A DNA stretch of 64,000 nt from Megalonaias nervosa (Eukaryota; Mollusca; Bivalvia; Unionida; Unionidae): assembly GCA_016617855.1 (NCBI GenBank), contig JAECUM010000846.1:124000-187999 (forward strand), read 5' to 3'. The position numbers and the translations under genes are program-made. The notes below the pieces were generated by a model, which worked only from the letters and a program-made list of their open reading frames with translations, did not search any database and was not told the origin of the DNA. Positions 12,141 to 25,255 of this stretch are shown piece after piece (positions within the stretch are counted from its first letter, which is position 1; every line of letters starts with the position of its first letter).

Positions 12141-13838
12141 AGTGATTAGATTTTGGACCTCTCAACCTTGCTCATGTGTGTCTATGTATATATCTATGGT
12201 AGCTTTGCCACTAACAGATTGAAGTAATATGATGGTATTGCTATGTTATGAATTTGCATGAGACTTTTCTTATTCCAGGTATTTCTACATGAGCAGTTCT
12301 CGCTCATGCAAATTTACCATTGCATTGCCTTTATTTTTCTTACTGAAAAGTTATTAAAAATATTTTATATATTACCCTGTACAATTTAATTCCATCAGTA
12401 GAATATGAAAAAATTTAGTACTGTCACTCTCATGTGGGATCCAGCTTCTGCGTACTACATCTTTCATGTTTGTTTTCAGTTTTGACCTCTTTGACTGACA
12501 TGAGATCTATTGTAGAAATGAAAAATTGGGTACCAGGTATCTCAACCTTTTCAAAGAAAGGTGTGTTTAAAGTTTGTGTTAAATGAAGATAATGCCCCTA
12601 AGGCATGGTATTCTTTCATTTATTTAAGATTATAAAGTATAAAAGAAAATGGACTTATAATGGATTCCTGACTTTTCTTTATGGCCAGTAAAGCATCAGT
12701 CCCATCAAGGGACTCTTGTTCATGAGAGTGACTGTGTTATGTCAGTATTATGAGATGTGTTAAGATGTTTTGGTGGAAATGTTTTTGAAAATCATGTACC
12801 ATGCATAACAACATGATTGAAAAGAAAGACATTGTGTTCCACTGAACAGTCATTATTCATTTGTTGAGTCTCTTTTCAGCAGTATTTGATAATGTACAGA
12901 GTCCACATTTTGTTTTTGTTCTTATAATAAACATATTGATTCACCCATTTATTCAGCAAGAGATGCTAGAAGCAATATTTTTTTTTACATTTGTTTAGTT
13001 TATCATATATTGTGGGAATCTACTGCTAAAATTTTGAACTAAAACTTTTAAAAATTTGCTTGAAGTGAATTCTGTATGATGAAGTTGCCTTGAGCAATTT
13101 TAGCAAACAAGTTAACAATTATCTGATTCTAGAATTATATCAAATATAAGTTTAACTTTTATTTTATGTGTCTCTAAAATGGATAGGCATGTGTGCATGA
13201 GTAAATACATTGAGGATATTTACTTGGAGTGAATAACAGATATGTTTCATTACTATTTTCTCACCCACAAGATAAAATATATCCATTATTCACTCAAAAC
13301 AAACAAATTTTCTTTCATTCTATGTTCAAACATATTGGCTAGCGTTATGAATAAAAGATTGATGTAGCAGATTTCTCATGGAATCTAGCTTACAGTTTAT
13401 ATTCTGCTGTGCTTTGTGTGTATTTGCAGTAGTAACATTATTCTCTTTACTAATGCAAGGCAAAAAGCACATTTTAAAAAATTCAGAAAAAAGCATGTGT
13501 ATGTGAATTTGGCACTCCTGTATGACAGGTGTCCATACCTCTAGATCAGGCAAGTGACAAAATGATGAACTAAACTTGTTGATTATAATGTCATCAATAT
13601 CTGTTGAGCGCAATCCAAACAGTATTGATCATAACACTGTCCAGTAAATTGTCACATTTATTTTTCTTGTAAAATCCAGTAATTCATGACCTAGCATAAG
13701 ATAAACAGAGTTAGTCATATTACTTGTAATATGGCTAATGGTAGATAATGGTTATCTGCACACACAGTACTGACAATACAGGGAAGAGTTATTGATACAT
13801 TTCAAAAATATTTAATTTAATAGTTTAACTTTGATAAG
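12141..13838. other. Intergenic sequence, nothing recognised
   Basis: No splice-bounded open stretch, tRNA or terminal repeat was found here. Confidence 0.35.
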
Positions 13839-13840
13839 TA

Positions 13841-14174
13841 TGAGTGTGTGTGTGTGTGTGTGTCTGTGTGTGTGTGATTTGGATTTAACAATTTTGCAGT
13901 CATATACTATGATGTCTGCAGTGTGGCAGTTTAAAGTGGTGTCTAGCACTGGGGCTTAATGCCAAAGACATATGGCATCATGTCCCACCCAGTCACATTA
14001 TCCTGACAACTAGTCAGCCAGTCCTAACACTAACCTCTTAATGCTGAGCACCAAGCGAGGCAGCTGCAAATACCATTTTTTAAAGTCTTTGTTTTGTCTT
14101 GGCCGGGGCTTGAACCCACAACCTCCCACACTGAAGGTGGACGCTCTAACCACTTAGGCCACCAGAGCAGTCTT
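13841..14174 (-). mobile_element. tRNA-derived SINE, copy 2 (most complete head)
   Basis: On the minus strand the head reads TGGCCTAAGTGG (A-box), then TTAGAGCGTCCACCTTC and GGTTCAAGCCC (a B-box fitting GGTTCRANNCC). The shared body follows and the 3' end is a (CA)n run, seen as (TG)n at 13841-13876. Confidence 0.85.
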
Positions 14175-14320
14175 GATAAGTATTCTATATTATTATAACA
14201 CCAGTAACTTGTTAAAAAACTTAGGATTAGAACACTTGATAAATTACTTAAGAGTTTGAGAATTTGTTTTTATGTTGAACTTTATGTAAATTTCCATGTT
14301 GTATATTTACCTTTGTGCAG

Positions 14321-14371
14321 CCGATGTCTCAGTTATTGTCAGAAACAAAGGGTTCTCTAGAGTATAGTCCT
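14321..14371 (+). CDS. Candidate 51-nt orphan exon
   Basis: An open 17-codon phase-0 stretch, PMSQLLSETKGSLEYSP, lies between ctttgtgcag and gtaagaa. Both sites are near consensus and the reading is polar and protein-like. It might be an alternative 3' exon of the left gene, but the stop at 8231 comes first and no partner exon was found. This is weak evidence. Confidence 0.25.
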
Positions 14372-14519
14372 GTAAGAAATTCATGTTTGTAATTAATGCC
14401 GTTACAAATAATTATGTTCAGTTACTGATTTGCTTATTTTAAAATGTTTCTAATGCAAATATACCATTGTTCTATCTTTCCAAGATAGATACAAAACAGC
14501 ATTTTCTTGCCTGAAGAAG

Positions 14520-14930
14520 TAACAGTTGTTTTGAGTTTAAATCATGTGACCCTATAGCAAACTTTGAATCATGTGATCCAAATGAGTAAAGTGTGAAAAT
14601 TGTGACACAGATAAGCAGTGTGTGAATCATATGATCTAGATCAGCAGTGTGTGAATATTGTAATCCAGATAATCAAAATATGAATGCTTGACTGAGATAA
14701 GCAAAGTGTGAATATTGTTACATATATAAGGAGAGTGACTATTGTGACTCAGGTAAGCAAGGTGTGAATATTGTGATACTGATAAGCAAAGTGTGACTGT
14801 TGTGACTCAGATAAGCAAAGTGAATATTGTGACTAAGATAAGCAAAGTTTGTATCATGATCTAGATCAGCAAAGTATAAATATTGTGACACAGATAAGCA
14901 GTGTGAATATTGTAACACAGATGACCTGTT
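14520..14930. repeat. Minisatellite, unit about 29 bp
   Basis: 'gtgaatattgtgactcagat' followed by 'aagcaaagt' recurs about 13 times with substitutions and small indels. Confidence 0.85.
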
Positions 14931-15146
14931 TTGGATTCATTGTTGGGACCATTGATGGCACATGTACTGGCTATTCCCTTTTATTTCCTGTCATCTCACA
15001 TAAGTCTGTATATTGTAACAATTCTTTAACATTGTATTATGTTCACTGTAATTGAAGAGCATTTTACAATGTAAGATGTCACTACATTGATATAAATTTG
15101 TTCTTGTTCAGTTTAAATAAATACCAATACCATATATATTTGTAAG

Positions 15147-15290
15147 TTGACTCCAGCTGCACAGACCAGATCTGCCATTGTATACTGCAATGGCAGATTT
15201 GGATCTATACAATTAGGAGTAATCAGTAGAACAAACAACATAGGCCCTGATCTGTTGGTGCATTATGTGACATTGTGTGTATTTATTTTA
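15147..15290. repeat. Short interspersed repeat with internal inverted arms, copy 1
   Basis: The arms 'agatctgccattg' and 'caatggcagatttggatct' surround a short loop, then 'aggagtaatcagtagaacaa' and a tail near 'gcattatgtga'. The same order occurs at 42535-42685. Confidence 0.7.
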
Positions 15291-15564
15291 GGTGGAATAA
15301 TTTTGACTGATGAGGTATGTAATAGGTAGAAATCTCAGAATTAACTTTATTTTTTGGCATTATGTGCAAGGATATGCAGAATGTTAAAAATAGATAGACA
15401 CCTATAGGCGTTGCAGCAATTGGGTGTTGCAAAAGTAAGACATTGAATGCCACTTGTGTGTAACAACTAAACATATGCTTGACTGAAATTCAGCACTTTG
15501 AATTTGGGCTAATATTTACTATTGATAAATATAATAAAGTCAGCAACTAAAGCAATGCATACCA

Positions 15565-17873
15565 GTAATAATAATAATAATAACAATAATTTATTTATTG
15601 AGGGTGACACATATAGTTAAGGACTATTCTCCCTTGAGGTCCTCTTAAAAAAAATTATAACAATCTGCATCTAATGGAAGATAAAAGTACGCCACTCCCT
15701 CGATAACTCGCACCCTGATAACTCGCGAACCCACTTATAACACGGGGTCAGGTGTGGATTCCATTTTTTTTAAACCAGAAAATACCCCCAAAATGTATCC
15801 CTATTTCTTGAACTTGAAAAAAATCGTGATCAAAATTGGTAACTGAAACGTTGATATATCGCACCTTTTATGGTCGAAAACGGTATATATGACCTGGAAA
15901 TTTTAATCAGCATTGTGAAATTATTACCTTTTAATAAGAAGTCAAATAATTGGTTACATTTTCTTTCCAAACGACATTCTTAGTACACTTTAATTAAAGA
16001 TATTCATGAAAATGTTGATCAGTGAAAATGTCACACCTAGTGTAGGCAGTACATTAATATTTAAATGCCAATTAAATAATTTTTATTAAGTGAAATTTGT
16101 GTTTTAATTCTTTCTTTTAGTTCCACTTAAGCATAATCATCATATATTCAGTGTGTATTTCAATGTAAAATGTGTCAATCTACCGTAACAGCTATGTCCG
16201 CAAGCGTTTCTCTGAGAACCTAATTAAATTCTGACCGTGTTTTGATAACTGACTTGCAGAAGTATTTGTTGTATTGTTGCACTGAATTAAAAGCTGGCCT
16301 CCTTTGAATTATCACGTTAATTTTGTCTTTTAAATCAAATAAAGGAGGTGAAATGAAAAAAAAACAAGTTTAAAGGCACACAAATACTATCTACATAAAA
16401 TCTAGCGGCCCCAGTTGTAAGTCAGGTGACTTCAGTTGATCAGTCAAACACTGTTATAAATTTTATTGTGTATGAAACATAAACTACCTTAAATTAACCA
16501 ACTCTTTCATAACTGTGATCAAAGATAGCAAGGCAACCAAGCAAAATGAATACTTCGTAAAATAAAGAGCTTGGTTTCACAGATACGGACCATTGTGGGC
16601 AAACAATTTTCAGAGAATTTCTGAACTGGCACTTAGAGATATCCTCAAGGATGATAAGAAGTTTCACTATTACTTTCAACGAAATCATGACATTAATATT
16701 GTACTAATTGAACAATACAAAAATTGAGCTTTGACGTAGGCGATTTTCTCACGAAATAAATATCGCTAGTTTTTGAAAAAAAGGAATCTTGTTTGGGGGT
16801 GCATCAACAGATAGTCTAGTTTCCCGCTACTCTGACTCCTGACTTGGTTGTCCGGGAACCAGACTAATCAACAAAACAAAAAAGCAGTGACGTAATACAC
16901 GTTTTCACGTACAAGTGATGTTTGTTGAAACCAGTTGGAACGATCTTTAACCTGTTGGAAATTTTGAAAATAAATGTTATTTATACAGAATAATGTACAA
17001 CTTCATTAGAAAAAGCTCATTATTAACAATTATTATTAACGTGATTATAAAAGGAGGATTCAGTTATTAAACACCCCAGTTCCCTACCCTTCCCCAGCGG
17101 TTTTCTCGATGTATAAGTGGATCTTTTCAATTTTTGGAGATCCCTCGATAACTCGTGCCCCTGCTTATAGTACAGTCTATGTTTGTGGACCCCGTTGTGC
17201 ACGAGTTGTCGAGGGAGAGGTGTAATTGCTATTTATTTTAAAATGTCATTAGTACTACATATACTAAATTCAGTTATAATCTATTAGTATTGTATCTATT
17301 AGTAATGTATACATACTTACGATATCTCTTCTTAAATACTGTAATATTTTCTGCAGATTTTACATGCAGTGGAAGCTTATTCCACAGAACTGTACCAAAG
17401 GATTGGAGTGTTTTTTTAAAATTGGTTCTTGGTTTTGACAGATGAAGGTTTCCATGTGATGCTGCTCTCAATAGATACTGCGCTGAAAAAGGCCTGAATA
17501 AATCCTGAAGATACTCTAGTGCAGCTCCATGTAGACATTTCTATACAAGAACTGCCTTGTGAAAGTCAATCCCTTAATATATTGTAAGCTGTTTTAGTTG
17601 TATAAAATACGTTTTTGATGAATACACAATAGATGCATTTTAAATAAAGCGTGATGCCCATTTCTGAAGTTTATTAATTCTCTCACATTGAGATTTGACA
17701 GAATTTCCCCATACAGTTGAACAATAATCCATTCTTTGAAGAATATATGAATTGTAGCATAAAATGCAAGTTTCTGTAGGTAAAAATTTCTTGATTCTAA
17801 TGAGTTGGGCAATTTTGGATGGCTGATGTATAATATGGTCATCCTCACACCTACAACTTTTCATGTTTGACAT
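15565..17873 (-). mobile_element. 3' end of a LINE interrupted by a TIR transposon
   Basis: Minus-strand frames at 17640-17873 and 17274-17471 resemble the C-terminal tail of non-LTR reverse transcriptases: SYILQRMDYCSTVWGN and, separately, FGTVLWNKLPLHVKSAEN with FKKRYRKY. Frameshifts separate them. The tail resumes at 15565-15687 as a 3' UTR with GTGTCACCCTCAATAAATAA and a terminal (ATT)n run. The piece between, 15690-17222, is a separate TIR element. Confidence 0.7.
15690..17222. mobile_element. TIR DNA transposon, full copy (non-autonomous)
   Basis: The left end CACTCCCTCGATAACTCG is mirrored on the right by CGAGTTGTCGAGGGAGAGGTG-type sequence, with flanking TA on both sides (15688-15689, 17223-17224). 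Subterminal copies of 'CGATAACTCG' occur inside both ends. The TA duplication and the form of the ends suggest the pogo/Tc1-mariner group. No transposase frame is recognisable in its 1.53 kb. It is inserted in the tail of a LINE. Confidence 0.8.
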
Positions 17874-17879
17874 TTTCTA

Positions 17880-19805
17880 ACTGATGATTATTTATGGAAA
17901 AAGATTATTTTGGATTACCTAACTTCTGTAGTTTTTTTGACATCCCCCAAATCATACATTTTGTTTTACCTTCATTAATTATCAACTTTTTTATCTGCAC
18001 AAGAGATACTGTAAAATCTGGATATTATGTTTATATAAAAAATAAATGTACATTGGCTTTAAGATATTTTTCTGCAGTAAAAGCATGTTGTATGAGAAAA
18101 GTTAAATTTAAGACAGATATGTTCATCAGACATAATCTATTTCTAGTGATACACAATGAATTTTATCTACTTTAGTTTAATTTTAACATTTTCTTCTTGC
18201 TGTCATTAATTTCTTTAATCATAGTACATGTAATAAGTTGTTTATTCTGGTTGATCTGCTGAAATATTGTAACTTCCAAAGTATTGAATTATAATACATG
18301 TGATGTAATAAGGGCATATCAAAAATAAATAGATGCAGCCTCAAGTAATTAAAAAATAAGCATACTTGGTATCCATATTTTACAGTGTTTATCATAGACC
18401 TATACAATCCTTTAACTTTCACATTTTAGTATGGGATTTGCACTAAAATTAGATATGTATGCAAAATTACACATGCTCAAGTGTTTACTTCAAATATTTG
18501 TACCATTAGACAGCCTCAACTCGGTCATTAATTATCTGATATAAAGGTGTAAATGAATTTAATGATTTGTATTGTTGTTTAGAATGAAGCATGTTTCAGT
18601 GTCATATTTTAAGATACTTGTAAGAAAAATGTTTCTAGTTTTAAAGTCTAAACACATTCTTACTGTTTTATTTGTGCAATTCACTAAAGATTCTAAACAT
18701 TGCTCTGTTGTATCCTTTCATATTTTATTCCTAAATTTTAGAGAAAATAAAATACAATCAATGAATGTAATATTGATTTTGTTGTTGTTTTGTTGGGTTT
18801 TTTTTGCACTGTCTGCAAGAAAAGATGAATAAGATGAGATTTAGTTGTCACAATGCTACTTTATTTCATATCATCTTTTGCTTTCAGTTTTTATTTGAAG
18901 AGCAATATTTCCTATTTGCAAATATGTGCTTGTTCAGAAATGCCCGAACAACTAGAGTTAATCTCAGAACAGTAAATACGGCACATCTCACTCTGAATGT
19001 TCTTCCATCTTTATTCTTATCCACTTCTGCATCAGAACAGTGTTCTTGTTAGGGTGAGAAGAACCATAAGAATAGCGTTTTTATGTCCAAGAACCAAGAA
19101 TGGTGATGCCTAAAGACACCCTGAACGTCATTGCAAAAGAGGTTTCATAAGAAATAGGCCATATATATGGTGAATAGTTTTAAGTTTTTTCTGCAAATCT
19201 GTAAAGATCTTAGAAAGTGTCCATATCTTCATTTTCTATGGAAGGCTTCTTATAAATTTCACAGATAATTTGACCAAAATAAAAAATCAAACAATATTAA
19301 TGATGGGGTGGTCAAAAGGATGATGGCCAAGTACACAATGTTTATTATGTAGGTCACAGTGATATTTATTACATGCAGGATAATTTTTTATTCCCTAACT
19401 TTAATGAGATAAAATACAATGATGGCTAAGTTGGGTTACATCAGGAATCAAATCAAACTTAGGTATCAAATGTTTAAGACAAAGTGTTACAAAGCAACTT
19501 TTTAAGTTATATGATAGTTTATCCTTATTATTTTGGGTAGAGAAGTGGTTATGTGCTTGCTATGCACCTTGGTAGTCCTGGTTTTGATCTCTATATGTAA
19601 TGAATGCACAGTCACTGTTAAGCGATTTCCTTTGAGTTGTCAAAATTCCTCCATCGTCAGTAGCTAATCACAAAATTCATACCCTGACCTATATTCCACT
19701 CATAGTGAGTGAAGTAGAAATAAAGTTAAAAAAAAGATCAGGGTACCAGTCTATGTATAGGCCATTTCATGACCTTAATGGAGAAAGGTATGAATAGAAG
19801 GTTGT
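17880..19805. other. Intergenic sequence, no supported gene
   Basis: AT-rich. An open stretch with an upstream ctttcag at 18889-19051 was considered and not accepted. Confidence 0.35.
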
Positions 19806-19809
19806 AGAT

Positions 19810-20126
19810 CAGGTAGTGTGGGTGTGTGCATGCGTGCGTGCGTGCGTGTGTGAGTGTGATCAGGATTTATGAAGTATCTTTAACAATTGTATAGTCATAT
19901 TGCTACGATGTCTGCATTGTGGCAGCACTGCACAGGGGCATCATGCCACAGACATGTAGCTTTATGTCTCACCCAGTCACATTGTCCAAACACCAGGCTA
20001 ACCAGTCCTAACACTAACATATTAATGCTAAGCGCCAAGTGAGGCAACTGCTAGTACCATTTTTATAAGTCTTTGGTATGACTCGGCCAGGGTTCGAACC
20101 CGCAACCTTCCACATCTGAGGTGGAG
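19810..20126 (-). mobile_element. tRNA-derived SINE, copy 3 (5'-truncated)
   Basis: The body and B-box (GGGTTCGAACCC on the minus strand) are present, but the head stops near 20126 before the A-box. The 3' end is a TG/CG-rich dinucleotide run at 19815-19858. Confidence 0.8.
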
Positions 20127-20720
20127 TTTAGGTCAGGGTACCAGATGAGGCAGTGGCCACTGTCTGAGCTCAGTGGAAGAAGGTCCAATGGAATAAAGGC
20201 TGATGTTCAAGACAAGGCAGTGGTCACTGCATGATATCAGTTGAGTGACGTACAAGTGAAATCAAGGCCATGTTACAAGACTAGACATCCCACCAAGACC
20301 AACAGTCAAAGAGTATGTGCAGATGTAAGCTGGTAAATAATTCAATGTAGAAAAAGATGCTTAAACTTTGTATTTGGACCAAAATTTTATTTCCTGATCA
20401 AATAAATGGTTGGTAACAGTAATTTATTACCAGATACAGAGTTTAAGAAGAGAATTGAGAAGTGTATGCTATGAATAAATCACATTTATTGGACAACTTA
20501 AGTGTGTAATTTTACATTTAGCACATTGTTTATCAGGATCTTGATTCCATACTAAAAGACACAGCAGCCATTTTTCTAGCCTAAATGATTTTATTTCTAG
20601 ATGGTAGTGGATTTTCCATCTAGTTTTCATTCAGAATGTAAACCAGTTTAGTCAGCTATATGTATTGTTTAAATTTTTCTCAGCTTTTGTCTCTGCTAAT
20701 ACACTATGTTGTTTTTGCTA

Positions 20721-20753
<33 letters not shown>

Positions 20754-21042
20754 TGTTATTGTTATCGTCATCATAGTCCTCATCATCCTAGTTCATAGTC
20801 GTTATGAAAATACCAACAAGATTCTAAAATTTAAAAATAAATGTTTATATTTTCTTTTTCTTTATCAATTTATTTCGGTTTCCCACGTAAAACCGGAAAT
20901 ATGCTTCCCTCTAGTTAAATTTTTGTCTTTCCTTCTGTGCAAGTATTTGTTGCGCCATTAATTTGACTGGATTTCTAATTTTTGTTTATGTTTATATTCA
21001 CTATTATTAAGTTGAACAAGGAGGCAAACCATTCTATTAAAA
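20127..21042. other. Upstream region of SRRD
   Basis: It contains an (ATT)n run at about 20722-20750 and little else. No TATA box or initiator could be assigned with confidence before the ATG at 21043. Confidence 0.35.
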
Positions 21043-21209
21043 ATGGATGATATGTCGGAGTTTCGTCTGGTGAGGAGAAAGAGAAGACCAAGGTCAACTT
21101 TGCACGAAAGAAAAGAACTCTATATCCCTCAAAACACAGATCAACACGAAGAAACCGCTAGTGCTAGATTGGCAGTTGCATCAGTTTCTCAAAAAATAGA
21201 CGAAATTAG
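21043..21209 (+). CDS. SRRD: SRRD exon 1 (start codon)
   Basis: The ATG is followed by Asp-Asp-Met-Ser-Glu-Phe and the Arg/Lys-rich VRRKRRPRS typical of SRR1-like N-termini. The coding part ends GACGAAATTAG before a weak donor gttgat, leaving two bases that exon 2 completes to Arg. Reading through runs into a stop at 21364. A stronger donor (TAG/gtaaga) at about 21384 lies beyond that stop. Confidence 0.8.
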
Positions 21210-24200
21210 GTTGATGAGACATTTTTATAACAGTGTTACTTATTTTCGATACTTGTCACTAGTTTTCGTAGCGTGTCGTAAAGATGGTCTCGTATCGTTA
21301 CTTACAATTTACCTATTAATCAAATATGTACTATATGGACCAGTACAGTGGATGACATTTCACTAACTTCTTCTGCACACTAGGTAAGAATATAAGCTGA
21401 TATTTCAAGCAACGTAAGAAATTTTGCATCAGAGTTTAGCTCAGAGATTCGACATTTTAGGCCTATGTGAAAATTCGACGTACTTGCTGAATGGAATAGC
21501 ATACCCATATTGGTCAACCCAAAATAAAGTTTATCAGCTGGTGCTGTGTGTCATTTCGATCAACCAATGAGAGGGAAATATACCAATCAGTGCATTTCAC
21601 TTTCATATTAAGTGGGCATAGTAATAACCATTTCCAGCGGTAACCTTGGAAAATAGGCAGGTGTTCCTTAACGATGGAATAGTATGTCAAATTTGATGAT
21701 AGCCATAAAGGTAAGATCTTGGAGCTAAACATGGTTGCTAAATTTATTATGTTGTGCAAAGTATACATTGAAATATCGGTGTCAAGTCATTAATAGGTTG
21801 CAGGAGAAATGGAAGAAGTGTCCTCCCTTGGGTTATTATATATAGTACATATACAACATTTAAAGGGAAATTATAACCAATGATACAAGCTTTTGTAGTT
21901 TCATGTAGTGAGTTTTCTTGGTATATACTAGTAAATTTGTAAATGTAAATAAAATAGTTAAAGCAGAATATGTGCTAGAAAAGTTTAAATGTGCAGAACT
22001 GCATACAGACTGAAATTATATCTGTATTATCAGCAGAGGAGCTGATGTTTGATACTTTCCGATTTTTATCTGACTAGATAATATATACATTTATATATAA
22101 TTGCCATCTTTGCATCCCTTGTTATTATCAGGTAATTTATAGTGTTCTCACATTTTTCTGGGTTAAAAAGAATCAATAGGCTGGTATGTTCTGTCATCAA
22201 GTTACTACTTAATGCAAAATCTAAGATTAAAAACAAAAATGAATAGAGGATTCCTTCCATTTAATTTAATTTAATTTTTTATGTAATCTTGATGGTTTGT
22301 GAACTTCTTGAGTATTTGTTTACATATGAGTCATTCAGATGGTACTTATAAATGCTGAGTTGTAGTATATGCTACACTTTGATAACTTCTACTATGTACT
22401 GAACAAAATTCATAGACTCAACTAGAGAATGAAGGATGGATAGGATTCCTCTCCTTTGATTGGTCTAGTACCTGCATTAGATCAATCAAAACAGTGGAAT
22501 CTAATCAGGAAATTACAGCTCCACTTGTCCACCTTCCAGGACAAGCTCAGATTCAACTTTGGCAAGCTATAGTTTGCTAGATATTTGCCCATGGGCAAGT
22601 CTAAAAGATTGAGGGGTATGTAGTTTGGTTAGTAATGCTTTGTGTTTGCAAGATTCATACTCTGCAATCTTGCCACTCTACAAGTATCAGCACCTTTATT
22701 TGTATTTGTATGTGCTGCACTTAAATGCATACAGCTTCTTTATCTGTTGAATCATTATTTCACATGATATGCTATCAAAGTCTGTCATTGTAGTCCTGTT
22801 CTAGTTAGTCTCATATTTTCTCACACAGATATGATAATGTAATATTTACTGTTTGAATCAAATTTAGAGAAAGAGGACATAAATATTTATGTTTCAACTT
22901 ATAGTTACATAATATTTGTAAGTAGATTCGCTAACTTTCATATCCTAACCTAATCATGAGCAGCATGTGAGTAGGCTTTAGATCATGAAAAGGAACTTGG
23001 TAAAGTTTCCACAAACAAAACTAAAATACTGTGTTACTGTATATATTGGGACACATTTTTTTTTTCCTGTCCCAGAACTTATGGTGAAACTTTTTTTCAC
23101 CTAGGTCATATGTCGCAAGACTTAAGAAACAAAATAAATTTGTGTTGAATTTACCCCCCCCCCACCGCACATTGCAATAAAATAGGTCAACAAAATGCAT
23201 ATTTGATAATAAAACAAAAGAAACTAACCTTGTATTGTTATCATTTATTCCTTTTTTTTAAAGAATAAAATATATCCACAAACTCCATATATGTAGCATA
23301 GGCATCCATTCTGTAGCATGTCGTTCGTGTCCAATAACAAACAACACATTGTTCATTGACATGAACATTGAGAAATAAATTGTGTTTGGTTGTATTCAAA
23401 AGTTTGAATATGTTATCTGATTGAAAATGGATCAAACAAAATCGTAAACGAAGGGAAATAATCAAGCGATTGCTTGAAGACAAAGGCCATTCATGCATGA
23501 TACGGAGTTAGGTGCAAAATAACCAAGACTGAATTATATCCAGGTCATCTATATGACAGTATCTTGCAAATAAAAATAAATATTTGAAAATACATTCTCG
23601 TGGGTGGATGTGACATCTTTTCGCTAGCATGGGTTACAGAAAGTATTATTAAAGCAAGTTATTGCTGTGGATACTATTTACCTGCAAACATCAGTGCCCA
23701 TTTGTATTAAGTATAACTACAGATGCCAAAGAAATAGAAGCTTGGTTAGTGAATAAACACAACTGGCAGTGAGCAGTAAACTGTTTGTTTGAACTTACCA
23801 ACAAGACAGCAAAGACAGGCTATTTTTATTACCAAGCAAGCCAACATCAGAAGCCGACTTTGGGTACTTTTAAGTTGATTATTTTAAAAAGGATATCAAG
23901 GTAAAAGTTATTTTATTACAAAGCAAGCTGACCTTGGAAGCCAACTTTGGATAGTTTTTTAAGTGTGCCAATTTTGTTTTTTATTATTATTTTTGAATAT
24001 ACAAAGTTGGCCGAGATATGGAAGCTAACTTTGGTTCCTTTCACCTGTATTCACGGGCATTTTGAAAATAAATTGAAACAATAGAACAGTTTATAAAGTG
24101 ACACAATATTGTGATTCGTGATGAAGCATGGACATCAATGACCCAGCGTCACCTTGAAGTTTAGGAGAAAATCATTTGATGAATTCGTGAAGGCCAGAAA

Positions 24201-25214
24201 AGAAGATGATTTCATCAACAATATGATCATTACCATGGATGAAATTCTAGTGTACTCAGATCTCATTCCTGGATGGACTGACAGTAAGATGGGGGGTTAA
24301 AAGTGTGAGAATTAGCACGACTGGTGCAGATTTTTTAAAAATCTGACGTCTCTACAGGGGTCACGCTACCAGATGAAGTGGGCAACTGAGTCGCCAAAAA
24401 AGTGTAAATTTCACCTTCTTCTGTTAGTAAAGTGAAAACAACTTCACCCTGTTAATATTTTTTAGAAGAAAATTGAATGACCATCCTTTTTGAGATGCTC
24501 CCTTGCCTTGGCCAGGTTAGTTCCAGTGTTATGTTACATATAGCTCAAGGCAAAATGTAGGCTTCAAGCCATCAAATAGTTGGTGTTGATATCAATTACA
24601 CCAACAAACAAACTCTTGCACATTCACAGGCATGCGTTTTGATAGCTGATTAACCATTAACAATTTCCTGAGTAAGTTGGCAACTATTACTGCCTGATTT
24701 CTGCAAGTTATCCTTTGATGATAAAAACATACAAACTTATGTAAATAGCAGTTTGAATTTTAAGAATATAATCGGTAACATGAATATTTTAATTGCCGCG
24801 TGTACATTATTTTCTTGATAAAAATCAGTTTGGAACTGTAATGGCGGACATTGCTGTTCTGGGATGTACAATTTTATTAGATTGTCTCTTTTTGTAAACC
24901 ATTGGGCCAGTATATTCAGGAAAATATACAATTTGTAAGAAAGCAGAGACTAAATATTACATTATTAAAGATTTAGTTTTAAAATTATGTAGGTCATAAA
25001 TATATGTGGAATTCGACGAGACACTGTAAGGTCAAGGTTGTATTCTGAGTTTACTAATTTTTGTGATAGTTTTTAAACATGCAGCAGATGTGTTTATAAT
25101 GTAAATTGAACCCAGAAAATCTTCTTGAAAATAAGGTATTGCTTAAAACCAATGTTAAATGCAATTATGCATACTGGGAAATAGACGACATAATTCAAAT
25201 AAGAGAATGAAAAC

Positions 25215-25255
<41 letters not shown>

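Noticed and set aside
14080..14174. tRNA gene call from the A-box and B-box
   Set aside because: The stretch cannot form a full cloverleaf and is followed by a repeated body; it is the head of a SINE.
18889..19051. Open 54-codon stretch after ctttcag
   Set aside because: No donor is needed as it ends in a stop, but the reading is compositionally random and no partner exon of fitting phase was found.
20665..20961. 98-codon frame with an Ile/Val run
   Set aside because: The run is a translation of (ATT)n and related triplets; there is no start context or homology.
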